7,114 nt of DNA, taken from positions 1-7,114 of the forward strand of contig CAJLLB010000102.1 in assembly GCA_905207425.1 (NCBI GenBank), written 5' to 3'. This DNA comes from an uncultured Collinsella sp. Its GTDB lineage: Bacteria > Actinomycetota > Coriobacteriia > Coriobacteriales > Coriobacteriaceae. The notes under the pieces are model-generated. The model saw nothing but the letters and a program-made list of their open reading frames with translations. It ran no database searches and had not been told where the DNA came from. Positions 1 to 5,886 of this stretch are shown piece by piece; within the stretch, counting starts at the first letter, position 1, and the number at the start of each line of letters is the position of its first letter. Both the position numbers and the translations under genes were made by a program.

Positions 1-1
1 C

Positions 2-172
2 GGCTACCGTTACGGCCGCGACCTGGCCAACGAGTTTATGGATACGCTCGAGGGCGCGCCCAAGGGCGATATCCGCGGTGCCATGGCGCTGCTCATCGAT
101 AAGCAGGACGATCCTCGCCGCGTTGAGGTGTACTCGGCGCTGCAGGATCTGGTGCTGGCCGGAGGTCGCTAG
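2..172 (+). CDS. hycG: Formate hydrogenlyase subunit HycG, C-terminal end (partial)
   Basis: Only the last 56 codons are present; the reading frame enters from the left edge and stops with TAG at 170-172. The tail begins GYRYGRDLANEF and continues with a DDPRRVEVYSALQDLV segment. From memory this lines up with the C-terminus of E. coli HycG (AGYRYGRQIADDYL, then ENDPRLNEIVSHLNHVV), including its length and end point. HycG is the small, NuoB-like [4Fe-4S] subunit of the membrane-bound group 4 [NiFe]-hydrogenase module of formate hydrogenlyase, which passes electrons to the NiFe subunit HycE on the cytoplasmic side. The iron-sulfur cysteines lie upstream of the window and cannot be checked. The order hycG-hycH-hycI matches the end of the E. 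coli hyc operon, which strongly supports the call. The next gene starts at the base right after the stop. Confidence 0.85.
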   Translation, partial: GYRYGRDLANEFMDTLEGAPKGDIRGAMALLIDKQDDPRRVEVYSALQDLVLAGGR

Positions 173-754
173 ATGGAGCTCACGGACCGCTCTGGTTACT
201 TTGCGGGTCCCGGCATGCTCGGCGGCTCTTTTGGCGATGCCTCGCGCGCAAGCGACGAGGCTGCCGAAGGCGTCGCCGACCCCTGCCTGGGCCACGCGCC
301 CGACCAGGTGGTCTTCTATGAGCTCACGCGTAAGTTTGTGGAGACCGAGGAAGACGTTCCCCAGGAGGCCTGCGACGTGCTGTACTACACGCTCGCCGTG
401 GGCCACCACACCGGCGTGCTCGACTGCTTTGAGCCGCGCCTGTCGGTGCCGGTGAACGTGTTCTATTCGCTCGTCGACGCGCTGCCGGAGGGGGAGGCCA
501 AGACCAAGTTCGAGGCCATCCGCTCCTTTGGCGAGTGCCAGCTCGACAAGGCGGCGGTGCCGTCGCTGCTCGAGGCCTGCGACACGCTGCTCGACGATCG
601 CGGTTTTCGCGGTTCGGCCAAGGCCGGCATCTCGGTGTTCGATGACGACTTTGGCCTGCATGCCCAGCAGGTCGCGTTCTTAATGAAGTTTCGCGATCTG
701 GTTGAGCGCGTGCGCGATGTGTCGGGCGTGTATCTGACGGGGAGGCTACAGTAA
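173..754 (+). CDS. hycH: Formate hydrogenlyase maturation protein HycH
   Basis: The product is 193 aa. From about residue 44 it follows E. coli HycH closely: DQVVFYELTRKFVE corresponds to EKVVFSQLSRKFID, and YYTLAVGHHTGVLDC (71-85) to YYSLAIGHHLGVIDC. A further match comes near the end (VSGVYLTGRL against NAIYLMVRRL). HycH is a cytoplasmic accessory protein required for formate hydrogenlyase assembly and is not a subunit of the final complex; its exact chemistry is not established. The ATG at 173 directly follows the hycG stop and has a GGAGG site at 161-165, seven bases upstream, so the long start is favoured. That gives about 43 extra N-terminal residues, rich in Gly, Ala and Asp, that E. 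coli HycH (about 136 aa) lacks. There is also an insertion of roughly 15-20 residues around 143-162. No membrane segment or signal peptide is visible. The stop overlaps the hycI start by one base, suggesting coupled translation. Confidence 0.88.
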   Translation: MELTDRSGYFAGPGMLGGSFGDASRASDEAAEGVADPCLGHAPDQVVFYELTRKFVETEEDVPQEACDVLYYTLAVGHHTGVLDCFEPRLSVPVNVFYSLVDALPEGEAKTKFEAIRSFGECQLDKAAVPSLLEACDTLLDDRGFRGSAKAGISVFDDDFGLHAQQVAFLMKFRDLVERVRDVSGVYLTGRLQ

Positions 755-1257
755 TGGGTCGCGTTGTGGATGGCCGTGTGAACGGCGCCCCGTTTGCGGG
801 CATTGTGCTCACGGCGGGAAGCGTGCTGCGCGCCGACGATGCCGCCGGCCCCGTGCTCTCCAAAAAGATGGAGGACGCGCCCATCGCCGGTTGGTACACC
901 ATCGACGGTGGGCAAACGCCCGAGGACGACATCATCGAGGTCAAGCGCGAGCGTCCGCCGCGCCTGGTGTTGGTCGATGCCGCCGACATGGCGCTGCCCG
1001 TCGGCGCCATCCGCTTGCTCGACAAACGTGACGTGGCCCGCAAGTCGATGTTCACCACGCATTCGCTTCCCTTGTCGATTCTGATCGAAGAAATCGAGCA
1101 ATCGTGCGAAGATATCGTCTTCATAGGGATTCAGCCGGGCGATACGGAGTTCTATAACCCCATGTCCCCGGAGGTCTTTGAGGCCGTCGACGCCGTGTAT
1201 GACGCCGTGGCCGCCAACGACTTTTCCCACTTTGTCCGCTTGGGGCAGGAGCTATAG
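754..1257 (+). CDS. hycI: Hydrogenase 3 maturation endopeptidase HycI
   Basis: This 167-aa protein is the nickel-dependent endopeptidase that removes the C-terminal extension of the [NiFe]-hydrogenase large subunit (HycE in E. coli) after the metal centre is inserted. The body aligns throughout with E. coli HycI: IDGGQTPEDDI (50-60), LVLVDAADM (71-79), TTHSLPL (101-107) and FIGIQP. The three nickel-binding positions known from E. coli (D16, D62, H90) correspond to D29, D75 and H103, so the enzyme looks intact. Two oddities: the N-terminus is about 13 residues longer than in E. coli, and the usual GDDGAGP loop reads ADDAAGP with both glycines changed to alanine. The ATG at 754 overlaps the hycH stop and has a GGGGAGG site at 739-745. 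The paired large subunit must be encoded upstream, outside the window. MEROPS family A31 (HybD/HycI-like). Confidence 0.93.
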   Translation: MGRVVDGRVNGAPFAGIVLTAGSVLRADDAAGPVLSKKMEDAPIAGWYTIDGGQTPEDDIIEVKRERPPRLVLVDAADMALPVGAIRLLDKRDVARKSMFTTHSLPLSILIEEIEQSCEDIVFIGIQPGDTEFYNPMSPEVFEAVDAVYDAVAANDFSHFVRLGQEL

Positions 1258-1278
1258 GAGCGCTTGTCCCTGCTGATT

Positions 1279-1288
1279 AGGAAAGAAG
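1279..1288 (+). promoter_or_regulatory. Ribosome binding site fixing the formate channel start
   Basis: AGGAAAGAAG lies with its AGGAAAG core about 11 bases before the ATG at 1297. The in-frame TTG at 1264 and GTG at 1288 have Shine-Dalgarno-like sequences only two or three bases away, too close to work, so ATG 1297 is chosen. No promoter or terminator is evident in the 39-base gap after hycI (1258-1296), which suggests that the channel gene is transcribed with the hyc genes. Confidence 0.6.
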
Positions 1289-1296
1289 TGATTGAC

Positions 1297-2136
1297 ATGG
1301 CAGATTCCAAGGCAGAATATCCCGCTCCCGATTGCCTGGCGCCCGCCGCGATCGAGGCCAAGACCGAGGCCGCCGGCGTGACCAAGGCTAACCTGCCGGT
1401 CGCTAAGGCCTTTCTGTTGGCAATGTTCGCCGGCGCGTTTATCGCCTTCGGCGGCCTGTTTTTTACGGTGTTTTTGAGCGACAGCACGCTGGGCTGGGGT
1501 GCCCAGCGCGTCGTGGGCGGCCTGTGCTTTTGCCTGGGCCTGGTGCTGGTGCTGGTGTGCGGCGCTGAGCTGTTCACCGGCAATTCGCTTATGGTCTGCG
1601 CGCTCAAGAGCAAAAAGATCACCTTGGTCCAGATGCTTAAGGCATGGGTCGTCGTGTGGGTCGGCAATTTTGTCGGTGCTCTGTTCATCGTCTTTTTGGT
1701 GTACATGGCCGGCATTTACAAGCTCAACGGCGAGGCGGTCGCCAACTCCATGGTGAGCGTCGCCGCCGGCAAGGTGACGATCGACTGGGTGACGATCTTC
1801 TTCCGCGGCATCCTGTGCAACATCTTTGTGTGCCTTGCCGTGTGGATCGGTACCGCCGGCAAGACCGTGGTCGATAAGGTTGTGGGCATTCTGCTGCCCA
1901 TCGCCGCCTTTGTGGCCTGCGGTTTTGAGCACTGCGTCGCCAACATGTACTTTTTGCCTATGGGTGCCGTGATGCACGCGTGCGGCTATGGTGCCGACGT
2001 CGCCGGCGCCGATGCGCTCAACGCTGCGGGCATTGCGTTTAACTTGTCCGCCGCCACGCTGGGCAACATCGTGGGCGGCGCGGTTCTGATCGCGCTCGGC
2101 TACTGGTTTGTCTACGCCAAGAAGTCCGAGGCGTAA
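1297..2136 (+). CDS. focA: Formate channel, FNT family (FocA/FdhC type)
   Basis: This 279-aa inner-membrane protein belongs to the formate/nitrite transporter family, which forms pentameric aquaporin-like channels for formate. Six hydrophobic segments are visible, roughly at residues 37-60, 70-92, 113-139, 160-186, 190-212 and 250-274. The family landmarks are ELFTGNSLM in the broken second helix (91-99), KAWVVVWVGNFVGA (115-128), GILCNIFVCLAVW (171-183) and FEHCVANMYFLPMG (210-223). The residues tied to formate passage in E. coli FocA (T91, K156, H209) correspond to T94, K159 and H212. Length is normal (FocA is 285 aa). Position after hycI suggests it supplies formate to, or drains it from, formate hydrogenlyase, unlike E. 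coli where focA sits with pflB. Nitrite or hydrosulfide as the substrate cannot be excluded from sequence, but the context favours formate. The sequence is rich in cysteine in its membrane segments. A terminator follows 22 bases after the stop. Confidence 0.92.
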   Translation: MADSKAEYPAPDCLAPAAIEAKTEAAGVTKANLPVAKAFLLAMFAGAFIAFGGLFFTVFLSDSTLGWGAQRVVGGLCFCLGLVLVLVCGAELFTGNSLMVCALKSKKITLVQMLKAWVVVWVGNFVGALFIVFLVYMAGIYKLNGEAVANSMVSVAAGKVTIDWVTIFFRGILCNIFVCLAVWIGTAGKTVVDKVVGILLPIAAFVACGFEHCVANMYFLPMGAVMHACGYGADVAGADALNAAGIAFNLSAATLGNIVGGAVLIALGYWFVYAKKSEA

Positions 2137-2158
2137 GGTACCGTCTGTTTGACGTTGG

Positions 2159-2194
2159 GCCTCCCGCGGGGCGTTGCCGCGCGGGAGGCTTTTT
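2159..2194 (+). terminator. Rho-independent terminator after the formate channel gene
   Basis: A perfect 10-bp G/C-rich stem pairs GCCTCCCGCG (2159-2168) with CGCGGGAGGC (2180-2189), with an 11-base loop and then TTTTT at 2190-2194. It begins 22 bases after the focA stop and should end the hyc-focA transcript. The molybdenum enzyme downstream would then need its own promoter. In 2195-2258 I see no convincing -35/-10 pair. Confidence 0.92.
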
Positions 2195-2242
2195 GGGTCT
2201 GGGGCTCGTTGCCGGGCTTTTGGCCTGTTGTGTTTGGCTGAT

Positions 2243-2250
2243 GAAAGGGG
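2243..2250 (+). promoter_or_regulatory. Ribosome binding site fixing the oxidoreductase start
   Basis: GAAAGGGG lies eight bases before the ATG at 2259. The reading frame is open further upstream to a TTG at 2193, but that codon is in the T-tract of the terminator and has no ribosome binding site of its own, so the start at 2259 is preferred. Confidence 0.65.
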
Positions 2251-2258
2251 TAATCGAG

Positions 2259-4376
2259 ATGGCATCTGCTGTGAAGCGTGACGGTCGCGCCGTGGTGACC
2301 ACATGCGGGGGATGCTATGCCGATTGCGCCTTTGCGGCCCATGTTGAGGATGGACGTGTGGTGCCTGAGCTGCCGGTTGCGGGGCATCCGTGCGCGGCGC
2401 GAGCCCTGTGTGCCCGCGGACGGCATCGCCTGGCAATGCCGTTTGACGAGCGTGACCGGATTTTGCATCCCATGCGCCGACGAGCTGATGGCTCGGGGTT
2501 CGATGCGATTTCGTGGGATGAGGCGTTCGCGCAGATCGCAGCGCGCCTTGGGGAGATTGTTGACGAGCGCGGGCCTCGTTCGCTGGGCATGACGCTCGGG
2601 GTGCCCTCGTTCGACCGCTACTGGGCGCATCGTTTTATGCATGCGCTGGGCTCGCCCAACGTATACGGTGCCGACGGTGCCTGCGAGGTAAGCCGTCTCA
2701 CCGGCTGGGAGCACAGCCTGGGCTATAGTCCCGCTTCCGACCTGGCGCATACCGATTGCATCATGTACCTGGGGCGTTCGCTGGTGGACTCGTCTTCGAT
2801 GGGGGCAGTCGACGCCTTGAATGATGCACGCCGCCGCGGGGCGAAAATCATTGTCGTGGACCCGCGGCGCAGTGGCTCTGCGGCGCTTGCCGACCGCTGG
2901 TTGCGCGTGCGCCCGGGCTGCGACTTGGCGCTGCTGTTGGGTATTGCCCATGTCTTGATTGCCGAGGATCTGTATGACCACGAGTTCGTGACCCGCTATA
3001 CCACGGGTTTTGACGAGCTGGCGCAGGCGGCCGCTGTTTGGTCGCCTGAGTGGGCCGAGTCGATGTGCGACGTGCCGGCGGACGATATCCGTGCGACTGC
3101 GCGAGATTTGGCTGGCGCGGCGCCTGCTGCGGTGGTGGACGCTGGCTTTCATGGTGGCATCGGTATCGCGTATGCCAATAGCACCCAGACCGCGCGAGCT
3201 ATCTGTATGGTCGATGTGCTGCTGGGCTGTATTGGACATGCGGGCGGCGCGCTCAATCCACCTACGCCGCTTGCGCTGGGCGACTTGGACCCTGTGCGTT
3301 TCGCGACGCCGCCGGTGCCGCATGAGCCTAAGTTGGGGTCCGAGCGCTATCCACTGGTCGATCCGGTGCGCGGCCTGTGCACGACCATCGGTCAGTCGAT
3401 TCTTGCCGGCGATTTGCGTGGACTTATCGTCTATGCCAGTAACCCCGGTGCGGGCTATGGCAATGCGCAGGCTTGGTTGGGTATTTTGCAGCAGCTCGAC
3501 TTGCTCGTGACGATTGATATTCGCTGGTCCGAGACAGCGCGTGCTTCTGACTTCGTGCTGCCCGACGTGACGTACCTGGAGGCCGATCGCGGTGTGGGCA
3601 CAGTCGTGGGCGCCAATGATTCGCGCGTGTTCTACCGCAACGCCGTGCTGCCCGTGTTGCATAACGACACGCGTCCCGGTCGGGAGATCTTTGCCGGTTT
3701 GGCGCAGGCCTGTGGCGCGGGCGAGTACTTCCGGTTTACGTCTGACGATCTGGCGGCTGCCCAGGTGGCGCCTTTTGGGATCGATCTGTACGAGCTCAAG
3801 GAGCGCGGCTGGGCCGATACGGGCATGGCGCTGCCGACGTGCACGGGTGAGCCGGTGATTCCGCTTGCCGGCGGCAAGATTGCGCTGGCAAGCGACATAT
3901 GGGAGAGAGCCGGCATGGGTCGTGTGCCCAACTGGATCGCTCCCATGGTGGAGCCCGGCCCGGGAATGTTTCGCCTCATTAGCGGCAACCGTCCCTTTGA
4001 GTCGCATACTTCGCGCGGGCTCGCGGCGGCCGGCGCCGCCGAGGCTGGATCGGACCTGGATGCCGTGCAGATGAATGTCGATGCTGCTGCGCACATGGGC
4101 ATTGCCGACGGCGAGATCGTCGAACTCGTGAGCGATATGGGCCGCGATCGCGTACGCGTGGAGACGACGCCCTATCTGCATCCGGCGTGCATCTTTACGT
4201 CGGCTGCTCCCGGTGGGCGTTCGCTTGGCTCCGATGCCGGTGGCGCTCAAGGCTTGGGCGTGGGCCCGCTCGACCATACGCCGTTGCGTTGGGACCCGTT
4301 GACGGGCGCCGCGCTCACCCAGGAAAACGCCGTTCGCGTGGAAAAGATCGCGGCGCGCGAGGATAATAACGAGTAA
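2259..4376 (+). CDS. Cytoplasmic molybdopterin oxidoreductase, PhsA/PsrA-like, orphan catalytic subunit
   Basis: This 705-aa enzyme is of the DMSO reductase family. The N-terminal [4Fe-4S] motif is C16-x2-C19-x3-C23-x27-C51, the last in the typical LCARG. The middle carries family blocks: AYANSTQTARA with a following LLGCIGHAGG, YASNPGAGYG (392-401), and IRWSETARASDFVLPDVTYL. The C-terminal cofactor-binding domain starts near residue 570 (FRLISGNRPFESHTSRG). These resemble thiosulfate/polysulfide reductase catalytic subunits. Cys142 (DGACEVSR) is at the position of Sec140 in E. coli FdhF and is probably the Mo ligand. It is followed by Glu, not the His of formate dehydrogenases, so a formate dehydrogenase role is unlikely. 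There is no twin-arginine signal or membrane segment, so it should act in the cytoplasm. No PhsB/PsrB-like ferredoxin or PhsC/PsrC-like anchor gene is adjacent. It is somewhat shorter than PhsA (about 750 aa). The family is clear; substrate and electron partner are unknown. Confidence 0.9.
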   Translation: MASAVKRDGRAVVTTCGGCYADCAFAAHVEDGRVVPELPVAGHPCAARALCARGRHRLAMPFDERDRILHPMRRRADGSGFDAISWDEAFAQIAARLGEIVDERGPRSLGMTLGVPSFDRYWAHRFMHALGSPNVYGADGACEVSRLTGWEHSLGYSPASDLAHTDCIMYLGRSLVDSSSMGAVDALNDARRRGAKIIVVDPRRSGSAALADRWLRVRPGCDLALLLGIAHVLIAEDLYDHEFVTRYTTGFDELAQAAAVWSPEWAESMCDVPADDIRATARDLAGAAPAAVVDAGFHGGIGIAYANSTQTARAICMVDVLLGCIGHAGGALNPPTPLALGDLDPVRFATPPVPHEPKLGSERYPLVDPVRGLCTTIGQSILAGDLRGLIVYASNPGAGYGNAQAWLGILQQLDLLVTIDIRWSETARASDFVLPDVTYLEADRGVGTVVGANDSRVFYRNAVLPVLHNDTRPGREIFAGLAQACGAGEYFRFTSDDLAAAQVAPFGIDLYELKERGWADTGMALPTCTGEPVIPLAGGKIALASDIWERAGMGRVPNWIAPMVEPGPGMFRLISGNRPFESHTSRGLAAAGAAEAGSDLDAVQMNVDAAAHMGIADGEIVELVSDMGRDRVRVETTPYLHPACIFTSAAPGGRSLGSDAGGAQGLGVGPLDHTPLRWDPLTGAALTQENAVRVEKIAAREDNNE

Positions 4377-4428
4377 TTGACTCAGCTAATGTATTTGACT
4401 GATCCACGTTTCTTTTGAAAGGCCGCAC
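4377..4428 (+). promoter_or_regulatory. AT-rich leader before selA with repeated TTGACT and ribosome binding site
   Basis: This 52-base gap is visibly richer in A/T than its surroundings. It holds two copies of TTGACT, at 4377-4382 and 4395-4400, starting 18 bases apart. Either could be a -35 element, but no good -10 hexamer lies at the right distance from either. GAAAGG at 4417-4422 is six bases from the selA ATG and is a credible ribosome binding site. No terminator hairpin is seen after the oxidoreductase gene, so read-through into selA is also possible. Confidence 0.4.
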
Positions 4429-5886
4429 ATGAGCGATAGCCAGAACATGTCCGATGAGGTACGCGCCCGACTGCGCGCCATTCCCTCCGTCAACGAGCTG
4501 CTTGCCGAGTGGCCGGTGGTGAAGGCGGCAGGGGATACCTGCGACGCGGTGGTCCATGCTGCTGTGACTGCTGAGCTCGACGAGGAGCGCGCCGCGATTC
4601 GCGCCGGTGCCGCGCCGCGTTCCAAGCGCGAGCTGGCCTCGGCCATCGAGTGGCGTGCGCATCGCTCCGCGCTGCCGAGCCTGCGTCCCGCCGTCAACGC
4701 CACGGGTGTGGTTATCCATACCAACTTGGGTCGCGCCCCGCTCGCGGAATCGGCTGCCAAGGCCGTGGCCGAGGTCGCGCGCGGCTACAGCACGCTCGAG
4801 TACAGCGTGGACACCTGCTCGCGCGGGTCGCGTAAGGAACATGCCGCGCAGCTCATTCGCTCGCTTACCGGAGCCGAGGACGCGCTGGTCGTTAACAATA
4901 ACGCCGCCGCCGTGCTGCTAGTGCTGGCGACTCATGCTGCGGGCAAAGAGGTTATCGTCAGCCGCGGCGAGCTTGTCGAGATTGGCGGCAGCTTTCGCAT
5001 CCCCGATGTCATGGCGGCTTCGGGCGCCAAGCTCGTCGAGGTCGGCGCCACCAACCGCACACACCTGACAGATTATGAGCAAGCCATTACGCCCGATACG
5101 GCCATGATCCTCAAGGTCCATCCTTCCAACTATCGCATCGAGGGCTTTCACGAGGAAGTGGGCTCTCGGGAGCTTGCCGCCCTGGCCCACAAGCATGGTC
5201 TGCTGTTCTACGAGGACCAGGGTTCGGGCGCGCTGTTGCCCGACGACATCTTGGTGCGCGGCGGCGAAGAAACCACGCCGGCTTCGGTTTCGGCAGGGCT
5301 CGATATCGTGTCGTGCTCGGGTGATAAGCTGCTGGGCGCCGCGCAGGCGGGCATTATCATGGGCCGTCGCGATCTGGTCCAGGCCTGCGGGTCGCATCCG
5401 CTTATGCGTGCCCTGCGCCCGGGCAAGCTCGCACTCGCGGCGCTCGAGGCTACACTGCGCATTTACATGGATGGGGCGGATGTGGCCCATCGTGAGGTGC
5501 CGGTGCTCAACATGCTCACGCTTCCGCAGGCTCATCTGGAGCGTCGCGCACGCAAGCTGCGCGAGCTGATGGTGGCGGGCTTCGATAAGGCTGGCTGCCC
5601 GTGTGCCGTGCAGGTGGAAATCGTCGAGGAGTCGTCGACTCCCGGCGGCGGCTCGCTGCCTACCGTCGAGTTGCCCACCATGTGCGTTGCCGTGCGTCTT
5701 GTCGATGAGCGTCTTTCCGTTGACGCACTCAAGCGCTCGCTCGTCCAAGATTTCGACACTCCGGTCGTCACACGAACCTCGCACGATCGCATTTTGTTTG
5801 ACGTCCGTACGCTCGTGGGCGACCGCGATATCGAGACAGCGGCATCGACGCTCGTTGCGTGCGTTAAGAAGGCGATTGCTCGATGA
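4429..5886 (+). CDS. selA: L-seryl-tRNA(Sec) selenium transferase (selenocysteine synthase) SelA
   Basis: SelA uses pyridoxal phosphate and selenophosphate to convert Ser-tRNA(Sec) into Sec-tRNA(Sec) in the cytoplasm, a required step for making selenoproteins. The 485-aa product aligns along its length with E. coli SelA (463 aa). It has an N-terminal tRNA-binding region with AIPSVNELLAEW (18-29), then RPAVNATGVVIHTNLGRAPL (86-105). Next come VVNNNAAAVLL (154-164), SRGELVEIGGSFRIPDVM (178-195) and the PLP-lysine motif SGDKLLG with K300 (K295 in E. coli). Two small departures from E. coli are GAAQAG after the lysine in place of GGPQAG, and EDQGSG in place of TDLGSG. The ATG at 4429 has a good ribosome binding site; a second ATG at 4447 has none. 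The stop overlaps the selB start. The enzyme would be needed to make a selenocysteine-containing formate dehydrogenase for formate hydrogenlyase. selD is not in the window. Confidence 0.97.
   Translation: MSDSQNMSDEVRARLRAIPSVNELLAEWPVVKAAGDTCDAVVHAAVTAELDEERAAIRAGAAPRSKRELASAIEWRAHRSALPSLRPAVNATGVVIHTNLGRAPLAESAAKAVAEVARGYSTLEYSVDTCSRGSRKEHAAQLIRSLTGAEDALVVNNNAAAVLLVLATHAAGKEVIVSRGELVEIGGSFRIPDVMAASGAKLVEVGATNRTHLTDYEQAITPDTAMILKVHPSNYRIEGFHEEVGSRELAALAHKHGLLFYEDQGSGALLPDDILVRGGEETTPASVSAGLDIVSCSGDKLLGAAQAGIIMGRRDLVQACGSHPLMRALRPGKLALAALEATLRIYMDGADVAHREVPVLNMLTLPQAHLERRARKLRELMVAGFDKAGCPCAVQVEIVEESSTPGGGSLPTVELPTMCVAVRLVDERLSVDALKRSLVQDFDTPVVTRTSHDRILFDVRTLVGDRDIETAASTLVACVKKAIAR

Noticed and set aside
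2193..2258. Upstream TTG start for the molybdenum enzyme, giving a 22-residue hydrophobic leader that looks like a signal peptide (LGLVAGLLACCVWLM)
   Set aside because: The TTG lies in the T-tract of a strong terminator and has no ribosome binding site. The ATG at 2259 has a good one. The leader has no twin-arginine motif expected for an exported molybdenum enzyme.
1252..2436. A 394-codon open frame on the - strand opposite the formate channel
   Set aside because: The + strand has complete FNT family motifs. The antisense product is Asp/His/Gln-rich without domains and runs through the terminator.
2679..2690. Formate dehydrogenase identity for the molybdenum enzyme, suggested by formate-related neighbours
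   Set aside because: The predicted ligand is Cys followed by Glu. Formate dehydrogenases have Sec or Cys followed by His, and the surrounding blocks resemble thiosulfate/polysulfide reductases more closely.
2112..4277. A 721-codon open frame on the - strand opposite the molybdenum enzyme
   Set aside because: It is a shadow of biased codon use in a high-GC gene. Its translation is rich in Arg and His with no recognisable domain, while the + strand has a full family match.
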